Positions 21,879-33,160 of a stretch of 64,000 bases of DNA are shown here, in pieces. The position numbers were made by a program, and so were the translations under genes. The DNA is from Malus domestica (taxonomy: Eukaryota > Streptophyta > Magnoliopsida > Rosales > Rosaceae). The stretch is taken from assembly GCF_042453785.1 (NCBI RefSeq), contig NC_091668.1, positions 19,131,001 to 19,195,000 on the forward strand. The letters run 5' to 3'. The notes beneath the pieces are model-generated. The model did not search any database. It was not told the DNA's origin and saw only the letters and a program-made list of their open reading frames with translations. Within the stretch, counting starts at the first letter, position 1; the number at the start of each line of letters is the position of its first letter.

Positions 21879-22523
21879 ATGGAGTTGGCGAACAAGGTGG
21901 TGAGCGCCGCCACGAGAGCGGTGAGCAACAACACGGTGATAAACGTGGCCCTGGTGGGTGCGTTCGTTGCACTGAGCGTAAGGTCGGTGAAGCAGCAAAA
22001 CGACATCGAATCGCTGGAGGCGGAGAAGGCGTCGCTCATCAAGTCGAACAAGGCGGCGAAGCAGACCTTGTGGGACTGGAAGCAGCAGCTCTTCGCGGAT
22101 GCCGCCTCCGCTGACTCTGCCCTGGTTCCGCTTTCCAGGCTCAAAGCCATCTACGGCGAAGCCCCAGTCTCACAAATTGGTAATTTCACTCTCACTTTCT
22201 TTGATTTTGCGTTTGTTTCTAGGGGTTAGAAAATTTAGGGTTTGATAATTGGGAAACTGACCGAAAGGCAGATTTGACAAATCTCAATTGATGAAATGAT
22301 CATAATCAAATAATGACGACATATCGATCAAATATTGATGACATTGTAGTATCAATAAAATCCCCAAAAGTGATCATTTTTGCAATTGAGATTTGTATTT
22401 TCAACATTTCAGTCAATTTCTGTTTATTATTTGTGGGCATGTTCTGATTTATTGAGTAATATTGCTTTAGGTGAGGTTGTGAAGGAGGAATCAAAATCTG
22501 CTGCCCCCAAATTTGTGGTCTGA
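21879..22523 (+). CDS. Conserved plant protein with one membrane segment and a coiled coil, 117 aa
   Basis: Exon 1 (21879-22179) and exon 2 (22471-22523) splice to 117 codons plus a stop. The start 'MELANKVVSAATRAVSNN' leads into a hydrophobic stretch 'VINVALVGAFVALSV' (about residues 20-34). A charged helix follows ('QQNDIESLEAEKASLIKSNK') with 'LWDWKQQLF'. The end is 'SAAPKFVV'. I recognise this as a plant-wide family of unknown function and do not assign one. The earlier upstream ATGs lie in the leader and would read through different sequence; the ATG at 21879 gives the family start. A decayed second copy of the intron and exon 2 lies at 39195-50900. Confidence 0.88.
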
Positions 22524-22689
22524 TGAGATTTGAGTTTTTTACAATTTTGGGACATTTGGGTTTCTGATTAAATGTGTCAATGTTCATAGATTTTTATCAA
22601 TCTTAGAGGCTTAGATGGATTGTAGACCAAAAAGTGAGAGAGTCGGATGAACTGATTCTGAATTTTTAAGTTGTAGTTGAAAGGGCTGT

Positions 22690-23005
22690 TTGTTTTTGCA
22701 AATTACAATGCTACAATGCACAAGAAACTCGATATTTTCTTTCGTTTCGAAGCAATTGCAGCTGAGTTAAATGTCTTGCTTTCATTTGATGATTGAGAAT
22801 TTGGACCGCTTGTGTTCAAGTGTTGTGCCATGGAACTGTCGGTAACTTTCTTGTTTTTGCAAATGGCAATGCACAAGAAACTCAATGTTTTCTTTAATTT
22901 CCAAGCAATTGCAGCTGAGTTTAATGTCATGCTCTCATTTGATGATTGAGATTTTGGACCACTCGTGTTCAAGTGTCGTGCCATGGAACTCTGAGTAACT
23001 TTCTC
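22690..23005. repeat. Tandem duplication, about 157 bp, in the 3' flank
   Basis: Two consecutive copies share 'tttttgcaaat', 'atgcacaagaaactc', 'aagcaattgcagctgagtt', 'catttgatgattgag' and 'gtgccatggaactc/gt'. They begin at about 22690 and 22850 and differ at many positions. They lie downstream of the 117-aa gene's stop codon. Confidence 0.85.
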
Positions 23006-23407
23006 TTGCCGGACTTACGCTACCAACAAATGTTTATGTTGATGTCTAATGATTTTGGGGATGAATGTGCTGTTTTCATGAGAAGATTAAGGGGCTAAAT
23101 TCAAGATTGCAACCCAGCTGATCACATTGTTTTGTTATTTTGTACTCACTTGATCAATATTTTCTGCATTATTTAGGGGAAATTTTAAGAATCACGCTTC
23201 TGTGGTGTGTAATTAGAGATGTGAAAAACACCTGCATTCACATTTTGGCCTAAACTTGCACCCCAAGTACTTTGTTATTGTTTTAGTTCATCTTACTAAT
23301 CCTATTAACAACTTATTACTTGTTGCAAAGTGAGATTGTGAACAAGCATATAACGTTCGGTCACATTTAGTTGTTAGGATTGGATTATATTGGATAACTC
23401 ACTAGAT

Positions 23408-23550
23408 CAAGATAGGTTGAAGTAGTGGTATTCCTCATCGCTTGGATGTGAGAGGTCTTTAGTTTTGAATCTCGGATATGGAGAGTTCGCAACCACTCTA
23501 TTCTCTTATAGTTATTCCAGTGTGTATATATATTTCGTTGTATAAAAAAC
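23408..23550 (+). mobile_element. tRNA-derived SINE, degraded
   Basis: The phrases 'agtggtattcctc', 'atgtgagaggtctttag' and 'ttttgaatctc' (B-box-like) follow the order of the better copies at 31612 and 55098. The 3' part is eroded and ends in an AT-rich tail. Confidence 0.55.
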
Positions 23551-24634
23551 AATTAGATAGATTGGTCTCAAAGGAAATTTATCTTTGAAAGGCATCGTTT
23601 GGGATTGTCTTTTTCTTCACAAAAATTGATTCACTTTAAAGTTAAGTAATAAAAAAGTGTGTGATGAAAATAAAATACACTGCTTATTTAATACCTCCAT
23701 GCAACAGCTTTTAAAAGCGATTTGTAGGTTGTTTTTGAAAACTGTTTTAATAAGAGAGGTGTTAGATCCACTCCACAACCGTATTTTCCCAGCCAACTTT
23801 TAGTGAAAAATTTAATGAGACATTTGACCTTGTGTAATGACTCATAAAGCCCTAATAAAATTATCCTAGTCTGTTTTTTTATTGCCAAAAGAAAAAGAAT
23901 AATTAGAGAAGACGAAGAGAACGCATGGCTTTCTTCAAATTGGAAGAAAAGTTAGATTAAAATAAGAAGAAAAGGGCGGAGCCCAGCCATCCGTTTCAGA
24001 AAACACACATTCCTCTTAATCGTTTTTTTTTATCAAAATTTCAAAATGTCGCTACTGAGATTTGTTAGGGGAAAGATTTTCGGAAATCCAGCAAATTCTT
24101 CGTCGATATCAATGACGACTGAGATGAGGAGGAAGATTAAGACTATTTTTTTCGTAGTCTTGGGCGTTGTGAGGTGAACATGTTCGCATGCGTCAAGGCT
24201 GTCAACAAGCAGAAGGTGCTCAAAGGGCGAATTCACGATCAACACTAAAAGGGGTGCCGTCGATTGCTGAAGTCTATTATGAATTGGAAGGTCACGTTTG
24301 GTCGACCTGAGACGACCAAGATCCAACATCGGCTTGCGAGGTTGGGCTTAACGTTGGATGCTCAGGTTTCTTGATTTGAAAAATCTTATGATGTTTCTTG
24401 ATTTGAAGGCTTTCCATTTTAGGATAGTATTACTATTTAATTTAGAAGTGCGAGACGCTCTTTTTCCTTTCGTCTGTGTTGAAATCCCCTACAAGATTTT
24501 TATTGTGGCACATTATTAGCTTCCTATCCTCTTTGATTGTACGTTTTCTTTCTCATCTAATTAATATCGTACTTCATCTCAAATTCTAACTTTAAACTTT
24601 TGGAAAATAATTAAATTGATTTGAGGACATTTTA
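23551..24634. other. Spacer with an unidentified gene-like patch
   Basis: No complete gene is visible. The patch at 24030-24370 has higher GC and coding-like texture: an ATG at 24047 opens 'MSLLRFVRGKIFGNPANS' and stops after about 43 codons. It may be a gene fragment, but I do not recognise it. Confidence 0.4.
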
Positions 24635-25019
24635 GGCAATCTCCAACCGAAGGGTCCAGATGGTCAGAGGGCCGAAAATAGCCCGAAAATCGTCTCCAAC
24701 CGAAGGCTAGGTCATAGGGCTCTGGAATCTGGGAGGGTCCCACGAAATCGGAGAGGGCTGGAGGGCTGGCTGCAGCCAGCCCGGGGCTGGCCAATTTTTT
24801 TTAATGGTTTGTTATTTCTGTTAGTTATAGCCGACATGAATACATTATATTACTTAATATAAATGTATTACTGTCGGTTACTAAATAATATCAATGTATA
24901 ACCGACATGATTTCTTAAAAAAAAAATTCAAATGCAACGTCTATTATCAATGTATAACCGACATGATTTCTTAAGAAAAAATTCAAATGCAACGGCTAGT
25001 AGCCGTTGCATTTGATTTT

Positions 25020-25190
25020 TTTTTTTTACAAACTTGTTCATATAACTTTTATTTTTTTCCTATAACTTTTATTTTACAAAATTTGTATCATATTTTTTTT
25101 TAAATTCCATTTTTTCCTATAACTTCTATTTCACAAAATTTGTTTCATTTTATTTTAAGTTGTAGTTTTTAAATAATAAATTATGTTTGG
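25020..25190 (+). repeat. Tandem block, about 58-bp unit (outer element)
   Basis: About two to three copies of 'cctataacttctatttcaca' followed by 'aaatttgtttcat' and a T-run. The same unit recurs in the inner element at 25640-25900. Confidence 0.75.
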
Positions 25191-25639
25191 CTTTATGGCC
25201 CTCTGGCTCTCGGTTGGAGACGAAGGCAAATATGGCCATGTACTGTTCATTAAAATATTAAGACCATCTCCAACCGAAGGGTCTAGAGGGCCAGAGGGCC
25301 GAAAATAGCCCTAAAACCGTCTCCAACCGAGGGCTAGGCCAGAGGGCTCGAGAATCTGGGAGGGCCCCACGAAATTTCAAAGGGCCAAAGGGCTGGCTGC
25401 TTTCGGCCAGCCAGCCAACCCCGGGCTGGCTATTTTTTTTTAATGTTTTGTTATTCCTGTCGGTTATAACCGATAGGAATACATGCTATTATTTAATATA
25501 CTAAATAATGGCATGTATTCTTGTCGGTTATAACGGACAGGATTTAAAAAAAAAATATTCAAATGAAACGGCTACTAGCCGTTGCATTTGATTTGATTTT
25601 TTTTTACATTATTATTATTATTTTTTATTTACAAAAATT

Positions 25640-25900
25640 TTCATATAACTTCTATTTTTTCCTATAACTTCTATTGCACAAAATTTATTTCATTTTTTTT
25701 TTAAATTCCATTTTTTTTCCTATAACTTCTATTTCATAAAATTTGTTTCATATTTTTTTTTAAATTCCATTTTTTTCCTATAACTTCTATTTCACAAAAT
25801 TTATTTCATTTTTTTTAAAATTCCATTTTTTCTATAACTTCTATTTCACAAAATTTGTTTCATATTTTTTTAAATTCTATTTTTTTTCCTATAACTTCCT
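25640..25900 (+). repeat. Tandem block, about 58-bp unit (inner element)
   Basis: About five copies of 'cctataacttctatttcaca' plus 'aaatttgtttcat' and T-runs of variable length. It lies between the left terminus and the transposase 3' end. Confidence 0.85.
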
Positions 25901-25956
25901 AAGCCATTATACAACATTAAATTAAATTAAGTAACATAAAACAACATTAAATAACA

Positions 25957-27414
25957 TTAACCAACATAAAAATTATACAACGTGAAACTTAAACAACATT
26001 TTAAAAAATATTTAAAAACATAAAACGTAAATGCCCACTCCATGCTTCTTTGGGCCCAAAGATGTGCAACAAGATCTTGTTGTAGGTACTTGTTTGTGGC
26101 ATGAGAACGTATCATTCTATAGCGCCTCATGTACTCATCTATAAAGATATTACCAGTTCTTGGATTGAAAGGCAAATTAGGCTCATCATATATTTTTGCA
26201 CGAGCCATTCTTGACCTATTTGGATATTCTTAGTCGTCATCGGACTCTCCATCAATATACCCATCTCGCTCATCCTCCACTATCATATTGTGTAATATGA
26301 TGCAAGACATTATGATGGAGTCCAAATTTTCTCGACTCCACCCTCTTGCCGGTTCGCTGATGATCTTTCACCGTGCTTGTAGAATACCAAAAGCTCTCTC
26401 AACATCTTTTCGATATGCCTCTTGGTGTAAGGTAAACAACTTTTCCACGTTATTCCTAGGGTTTGGAATTGCTTGGACAAGTGTCACCCACTTTGGGTAG
26501 ATGCCATATGCCAAGTAATACCCCATATTGTATTGACGGCCGTTGATGTAGTAGTTAAGTTGAGGTGATTTACCTTCCGTCAAGTTATTGAAGAGAGGTG
26601 AACGCCCAAGAACTGTAATGTCATTTTGGGATCCAGGGACTTCAAAGAAAGCATGCCAGATCCATGTGTCATATGAGGCAACCGCCTCTAACACAACAGT
26701 TGGCTTTCTCAACCTTCCGTTAAAGCCTCTTTGCCATCCGGTGGGACAATTCTTCCAATCCCAATGCATGCAGTCTAATGACCCTATCATGCCCGGAAAC
26801 CCACGGTCTTCAGCTTTGTGAAGGAGCCGATTCATATCTTATTGATTTGGCTTGTGGAGGTATTCGTCTTTGTAAAGCTGAACAATTGTGTCACAAAATT
26901 CTTGAAGAGTATCAAGGCATGTAGACTCAGACATACCATGAGTTTCATCCATCGAATCAGCTGGGGAGCCATAGGTCATCATTCGGAGTGCAACAGTAAC
27001 CTTTTGATGAGGTGAGAAACTAGGGCGGCTTGCTCTGTCCCTCTTTTGTCGAAAGTACGGATTGACGTGCTGGACATCACAAAGAAAACGCTCGAAGACA
27101 TGACGCCTCATCTGGAAGTGGCGTCTGAAATCTTCTTCTGTGTACATTGAGTTGGGGTCGAAGTAGTTGTTCATCAGATTGACATGCGTCATCGCTCTGT
27201 TTCGTGGTTTGTAAGAGCGACCAGCAATAGAGCCACCCCATTGAGGTTGTTCCTCAGTTGGCTGACACATCATGGCCGCAGCTATGACTGCTGCTATGTT
27301 TTGTTTGTTGCGCCTTACTTGAACTTCTTCATCAGACTCCTCATCTTCTCGTCTCATTTGCGCCCATTTTGCTTCTATTTTGGAATTGGATGAGGACCCC
27401 CAGTTGGAATTCAT
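25957..27414 (-). pseudogene. Harbinger (HARBI1/ALP1-like) transposase with three in-frame stops
   Basis: One reading frame from the ATG at 27414 to about 25957 encodes a DDE nuclease of the PIF/Harbinger family, which cuts and pastes the element's DNA. N-terminal text includes 'NYFDPNSMYTEEDFRRHFQM' and 'FERFLCDVQHVNPYF'. The catalytic region shows 'SLDCMHWDWKNCP' (first Asp), 'VPGSQNDITVL' (second Asp) and 'VERAFGILQAR' (Glu). TAA at 26841-26839 and TGA at 26370-26368 (Trp to stop is the simplest reading) interrupt it. A third stop, TAA at 26232-26230, falls after 'DGYIDGESDDD', and family-like sequence continues beyond it ('IYDEPNLPFNPRTGN'). There are no frameshifts. The partner Myb-like ORF of autonomous elements is missing. 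The protein cannot be made whole. Confidence 0.9.
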
Positions 27415-27905
27415 TGCAAACTTGAATTGAAAGAGATTGAATTGAAAGAGATTGAATTTAAATAGATTGAATTCAAAGTTGTGTGAATTATATCCCAATA
27501 TCCACCCTATTTATAGCAAAAAAAAAAAATTCAAATCCAACGGCTAGCTGACGTCAGCTACCAATGGCTAGTTGACGTCACTTAGCGGTTGGATTTGAAT
27601 TTAAGTTGTAGTTTTTAAATAATAAATTATGTTTGGCCTTATAGCCTTTTGGCCCTAGGTTGGAGACGGTTTTTTGTGAAAGGGCTAAAACGAGCCCTCT
27701 GACCCTCGGTTGGAGATGGAGGCAAATATGGCCATGTACTGTTCATTAAAATATTAATATCTTGGAGAATCTTGGAGGGCCAGATGGCTAAAACGAGTCA
27801 TCTGGCCAGCCATCGGTTGGAGATTGCCTAATATCTTGGAGGATCTTAGAAGGCCAGAAGGCTAAAACGAGCCATCTGGACAGCCATCGGTTGGAAATGG
27901 CCTTA

Positions 27906-28983
27906 GGAATATTGGTGAGTGAAAAAAGAGTGTTTTAATTTTTTATGGGGGGTGAGAATATAAGATGGAGTGTAGGGTTGCAGGGTTGGTTTAATAGTTG
28001 TTAAGAGGAGTTGAGTATAATGAATATTTCTAATTTATGTAATACTCTCATTGGTTTAAAAAAAATGACATTATTTAACCTTCAACACTCATTTTATCTC
28101 TTGGAGAGTAAAGTGACTGTCACCACTTAGCACTACAAATATTAACCTTACACCATCACTGCTAGTACCACCATCATTGTTGCTACAATCACCACCACCA
28201 CCACCACTATAATGATAACTGACAACACCCTCATTGCCACCACTATCGTTGTTACCATCACCGCCATCATAACCACAACTGCCACTATTGTCACCACGAC
28301 TACAACTGCCACTATTGTTGATGCCGCTACCCCTACCACCATTGCTACCTTTACACCCCAACCACCACACTCCACTATAGGTACCACCATTATATCCCCA
28401 CTTTTGTCGTTGCCATCACCGTTGCCACCACCATCACTATCACCGTCGCCGCCACCACCACCGACACCACCATTGCCATCTCCACCACCCTCACTATAAT
28501 GTCCCTTTTTGTCATTATATACATTTATATCATTTTACATAGAAATTTCTCAAATGCTTTTATATTGTTTTTCAGACCACCTTTAAAATGTAGTTTATCA
28601 AATGCTAAACTTTTTTTTTTTATATTTTATTTTATTTATTTATTTTTTTTATAGCTGATTATTAATAAAGTTCAAAAGCAGTTAAAAAAAAACGTAGTAA
28701 TATCAAACTGGCCATAAGTGTTATCCCAACATAATTTTAGGATTGGAAGGGAAACGTAACCAAATGCATAAAATTTGACACCAAATGCTCACAAGTCGAT
28801 AAAAAGCAAACCAAATATATTTGGTAACATGTGGTTCATAATTCGATACAAACATTTGCTGTTTATTAGGAACATGGTAATACTATATCGGAAGTTGTGG
28901 AAGGTAACTGGAGTGACTAGTCAGCAAAATGGTAGGTCACTCGCTTAAATATGTAACAGCATTTTCTTGAACCCATCTAGCAT
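27906..28983. other. Spacer, no gene seen
   Basis: AT-rich sequence with a trinucleotide block in the middle (28140-28500, listed separately). The frames on both strands through that block are products of the repeat. Confidence 0.5.
28140..28500 (+). repeat. Degenerate ACC/ATC trinucleotide tract
   Basis: A long run of imperfect 'accaccatcaccactatt'-like triplets. The Thr-rich frame on the plus strand and the Gly/Ser- and Val-rich frames on the minus strand come from the triplet bias and are not genes. Confidence 0.85.
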
Positions 28984-29203
28984 GGATTTGGCTTCCATCC
29001 GATCTAAATTGTGGGGATCATAGGAATCCTTATATCTTAGTCATTTATTGTGCATTGTGCGGTCAGAAATCATTTGATTTTGTATATTTAAAATTAAACA
29101 CAAATAATACCTGACGAAAACTAGTTGCACGATGTACGATGAATGACAAGAATGTGGAAATCCCTAGGATCCCCACAAAGTGAATCCGAAGAGGATCCTC
29201 TTC
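28984..29203. mobile_element. MITE, family C copy 1
   Basis: The inverted ends carry 'aaattgtggggatc' on the left and the complement of 'gatccccacaaagtg' on the right. CATCTAGCAT flanks both sides (28974-28983 and 29204-29213). A duplication of 9 to 10 bp fits a Mutator-type MITE. Related copies are at 32066-33152 (interrupted) and 58846-59056. Confidence 0.8.
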
Positions 29204-29363
29204 CATCTAGCATATTGGTGTATTTATGATATTTATAACGTAGATACATAATACGATGATGGTCAAAAGGAGGCTGAAATGTCTCTGTAAGTCTTTTAGG
29301 CCCCTAAAACAATGGATTGCTATGACGAAACCACCAACTAATCCTTTTTTTTTTTTTTTTAAA

Positions 29364-30174
29364 GGGTAAATTACATTGTACCCCCTCAGATTTGGGGTCT
29401 ATTACAATCGTATACAACATCTTCAAAATATTTCACTTTCATACCTAACCTACTGTTTTATTTTAATATAATACATTCGTTACATTTTTCATTCATTAAT
29501 CCGTTAAGAGCTGACATGGTGGCCACAGTTGTGCCACACGGCTGTCAAATGTGTGCTACGTAGCAATTTTTTTTAATTCATTTAAAATATTATAATAATT
29601 TACCCTTAGAAAAAATAAACAAAACCCAAATTGAAACCCACCTCCGCGTAACCCCCCACCACTGCAAACAAACCCAGAAACTCCCCCCCCCCGACCCACC
29701 TCCTTCTCCTCCCATCACCACCGCAACCCCCATCACCATCGCAGCCCCCAAACCACTCCTCCCTCTTCACCTTCCCGACCCACCTTCTCCCTTCTCCACT
29801 ATTTAAATTTAAAAAAAAAAACCCAACAAACCTAGAAAACCTATAAACCCATCTTCTCCCTCCCCTCCCGACCCCCATCACCTTCATCGAGCCCAAACCC
29901 CTCCACCTCCAATGCTCTTCATCGCCATCATGTCCAACCCTCTCCTCCTCACACTCCTCCTCCACCTACTCGCCGTAACAGGGCCCACTCTGACCACCCT
30001 CCCTTCTTTTTCTCCAGAGACCCACTCTCTTCACCCCTTGTTCGGGCCCAATCGGGACTCCCAAACCCCGTCACATAACCCTTCACATCAAATCTGAAAC
30101 AAACCCACCAACCCATAAACCAAATCAGAAAGAATCACGAAAAAAATATTGCCAATAAATGCAAAATAAAGAGA

Positions 30175-30206
<32 letters not shown>

Positions 30207-30620
30207 TGTCGGAGATAGCAAAGGAGAGGGAGGCGAGGGGTTGAGTGGCGGCGGGGGGAGGGGGCTGAGGGAAGGGAAAGAGTTGGAAGCGAGGCTCTAT
30301 AAATGGTTCGGAGATAATGATTTGGATTTTTGGTTCGGCGTCGTCTTCGGCGGTAGGTCTCGGTTAGGGAAGGGGAGATGAAGAAAGTGGAGGAGGGAGA
30401 AGGTGGATCGGGAAGGTGAAGAGGGAGGAGTGGTCTAGGGGTTGCGATGGTGATGGGGAATGGCTGTGGTGGTGATGGGAGGAGAAGGAGGTGGGTCGGG
30501 GGTTAGGGGGGGGAAGGTTTTTGGGTTTGTTTGCAGGGGGTATGAAAGTGAAATGTTTTGAAGATGTTGTATGCAATTGTAATAGATCTCAAACCTGATG
30601 AGGTACAATGTAATTTACCG
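29364..30620. mobile_element. Second long-TIR (foldback) Mutator-like element
   Basis: 'gggtaaattacattgtaccc' at 29364 is matched in reverse at 30620 ('ggtacaatgtaatttaccg'). The arms include 'catcttcaaaa' and 'tttcactttcatacc'. Inner parts of the arms are pyrimidine- or purine-rich and also pair ('cgacccacctccttctcctc' at 29692 and its complement at about 30500). The left arm has about 190 bp not present in the right arm. The target duplication is hidden by A and T runs. The plan resembles the 6610-7963 element, including 'ctgacatggtggcc'. Confidence 0.82.
30168..30208. repeat. (GA)n microsatellite
   Basis: An interrupted GA run in the centre of the foldback element. Confidence 0.9.
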
Positions 30621-32065
30621 AAAAAAAAAAGATACATAGTATGATTAAATATTACTAAAATTATGAATCAAACATATAAAAGCTACCTACACAATGTTTC
30701 ACTTGAAATAGATTGTGTCACTGTTTTGACCAAAATCACATATTATGATGTTTTTTTCTATTTATAATTATTGTTTTGGTTTTGATCACTTGAGTATTGT
30801 GTTTGGAATTAAACTTTCTTCCCAAAACCTAACATTTCTGAAAAAATTGGAGTGAGAGTGGCGGCGCCACTCTTCTACCCATTTTCACGCCGCAGCTTGA
30901 TCCCTGTGCCACCACCAAAGCCGACACTTGGATCTCCTGCACCTATGGTGGACATAAAAACTGTGGAACCACCAAACCGAATACGAATGCGACAATATAA
31001 ACTGGAAAAATTTGTGTTAACAAAAAAAAGTCAACGCAAGTTCAAGAATCGAACTAAACTATTTAGACCGGCTCCAGTTCCAGTTTTTATGTTGGCAGAA
31101 CCACTCTGAACAGGACCAAAACATGATTATAAATAATTAATTAAATTTAATAGTTGTATACATGTGTCACTAAATGAGTGATAAAAACCAAATTGGTTTC
31201 ACCTAGTGCGACTGCACGGGAGCATTTCTCAATTAGGCCTTTCACTTTCACGGTTCACTTATTGAGATAAGGCACATATTTGAAAAAAAAGAGTAGATCT
31301 CCAAATTTGACATTCTGGTTTCAATTTCATATTTTTAGATGGAATGATCTTAGATGTTCAGTTACTTCTTGCTTTTTCCTTTCCCTTTTTCCTGGGCCTT
31401 GTTTTAGTTTCTTGGTAAGTCCTTTTTGGACTTAAATTATTGCATTTATGCTAACCTTCTTATTGCACAGTGAATGTATTTTATGTGTGGACGTATATTT
31501 GTATTTTTGAATCTATATATGTACCTTTGAATTGTGTTTCTTTTTTGTAACCTTGGTATCAAGGACATTTGCATTTTGATTTAGTCTCTAAAAATGATTT
31601 GTTTTGCCATTCAGTACTATGGTCTAATGGTATTCATCTTCATTTGGAAGTGAGAGATCTTAAATTTGAATCTTGTGGATGACGATTTCATACCAAATTA
31701 GGCTGTCTATTGTGTGATTTGGCCGAACTCCCACTCTCCTTAATATAAAAATATTGATATACTAAAAAAAAAGATTTATTTTGTTTGTAACTTTATTTAA
31801 CCATTTTAGAAGTCATATTTGAATTCAAGCATGCAAAAAAAAAAAAAAAAAAAGAAAGAAAGAAAAACCAAGTTGAATACCATTTTGATTTGGTATTTAA
31901 ATGATTATTCAATACTGTAAACATGTATGAACCAAACCAAATCGTATAGTTTTTAATAATAAATTTAAAAAAATGCACTGAACCGAACCATTGATATTTT
32001 CGAATACCTATTCCAATTTGAGCATAAAACCGCACCTTGCCCACCCCATCCAACACCCCACATTC
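30621..32065. other. Spacer with one SINE
   Basis: A short open frame at 30852-31109 (85 aa, Pro-rich start) matches nothing I know. The A-run at 31834-31852 and AT-rich flanks suggest further old insertions that cannot be bounded. Confidence 0.4.
31612..31770 (+). mobile_element. tRNA-derived SINE
   Basis: An A-box-like 'tggtctaatggt' (31620) and a B-box-like 'aatttgaatct' (31664) lie at the right spacing, then a body containing 'ttggccgaactcccactctcc' and an A-rich tail. The same body is found at 55098-55262 on the same strand. Confidence 0.7.
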
Positions 32066-33152
32066 CCAGGAGGATCATCGCCATATTCTCTTTGTGAGGG
32101 TCCTGGGTAGGGCTGGGTTCGGTTGGCAAACCATGCCAAATTCTTTGTGCCACCTGCCAGCCACATATACTTACTTACTGAAAATCAGTTACCGCCAACC
32201 AACCATCTTCTTGCGGTTGCCAAAAATTGGTTCGGCCAAAATTATTTTTTGGTTTGGTTGGTAAATGGCACAACTGGTGGTTTACTAAAATCTCAAATTT
32301 GTCAAATCAAGAATATATCTTTATTGTGCCTTTCTACAATTTTGCTTAAAAAGATAAAATATAGTTCAATTTTTCTACATGATCGATCGATTGGTGTTAG
32401 GGCTTATGATATATGCGTACATCTTCTAACCCCAAATGAGAGGATACAACAGAAAAAAATTCATTTAAAAATAATACTAGAATACAACAGTACTATAAAT
32501 ACGTAAGATATGCATAAAGCATCGCAATAAATCCCCAAGAGAAGGGTTTCACAAATATTTACCTAAATTTGAAAGCTAATGAAGAAGAAGAAGATTTCTG
32601 GCAGAGATAGCAGTTGACCGGATGACAAGGAGGTGTGCGTTGAAAAGAATAAGAAAATTAAGAGAAGGCTGCTAGAAGTCGTGCATATATTTTTCAAACC
32701 CTAAAACGAAGGAGTCATTTATTTTCTAAACCCTAAAACTGAGGAGTCAAACATGTAAAAAATTCCTAAAATATCTAAATAGAAAAAAAAAATATGTGTA
32801 TATATATGGGGTAGGTATGACTTACTACCGGCATACAAAATCAATTGCTAAAGTCATGCCATTAATTGTCGGTTGGGTAAAATGTCAAAACTATATCATA
32901 CCATTAGAGCCGATTGATATGGTTCGGTTGGTAAATTAGTTTATGGCAAAATTTCCCACCCATAGTCCTGGGGATCTTCCAATCATATCTATTTATCGTA
33001 CATCATGCGGTCATAAATTATTGTAAAATTTTTATTTAAAATTAGATATAAACAATACCTGACAAAATAATGATCGTACGATATACAATGAACATATACG
33101 ATTGGAGGATCTTCGCGAGCATCCTCGCAAAGAGATTCGGCTTGGATCCTTT
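32066..33152. mobile_element. MITE, family C copy 2, interrupted by a hAT element
   Basis: The left part (32066-32107, 'ctctttgtgagg') and right part (32965-33152, ending 'ctttgcgaggatgc' in complement) pair as the two ends of a family C MITE. The hAT element at 32108-32964 sits between them. The shared phrase 'atcgtacatcatgcggtca' links it to the copy at 58846. Confidence 0.65.
32108..32964. mobile_element. Non-autonomous hAT element
   Basis: GTCCTGGG flanks both sides exactly (32100-32107 and 32965-32972), the 8-bp duplication of hAT elements. The ends are TAGGGCTGGG and the complement TATGGGTGGG. Internal 'ggttcggttgg' occurs near both ends. There is no transposase. Confidence 0.8.
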
Positions 33153-33160
33153 CTCCCGAC

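Larger units (their letters stand above)
25262..27828 (-). mobile_element. Inner PIF/Harbinger element with transposase remains
   Basis: Ends GACCATCTCCAACCGA (25262) and 'tcggttggagattgcc' (27828) are inverted, with TAA on both sides (25259-25261 and 27829-27831), the 3-bp duplication of this superfamily. The element is 2567 bp and carries a broken transposase on the minus strand. The sequence just left of it ('gttcattaaaatatta', about 25245-25260) recurs inside its own right end (about 27743-27758), because host element and inserted element belong to the same family. Confidence 0.82.
24635..27902. mobile_element. Outer PIF/Harbinger element, split by a relative
   Basis: The left end GGCAATCTCCAACCGA (24635) and right end 'tcggttggaaatggcc' (27902) are inverted and flanked by TTA on both sides (24632-24634, 27903-27905). 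Removing the inner element (25262-27828 plus one TAA copy) leaves about 700 bp, a non-autonomous element. Its body holds the 'ataaccgacatgatttc' hairpins and the tandem 'cctataacttytatt' block. Confidence 0.8.

Noticed and set aside
28089-28499. Gly/Ser-, Val- and Thr-rich open frames
   Set aside because: They are translations of the ACC/ATC trinucleotide tract.
29606-30576. Several long frames in GC-rich sequence
   Set aside because: They lie in the paired arms of the second foldback element, have low complexity and no recognisable domain.
30852-31109. 85-aa gene
   Set aside because: It has no known domain, no clear promoter or splice partners, and lies in repeat-rich sequence.
31612-31640. 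tRNA gene
   Set aside because: A- and B-box-like motifs are present, but no cloverleaf can be formed; the body and A-rich tail mark a SINE.
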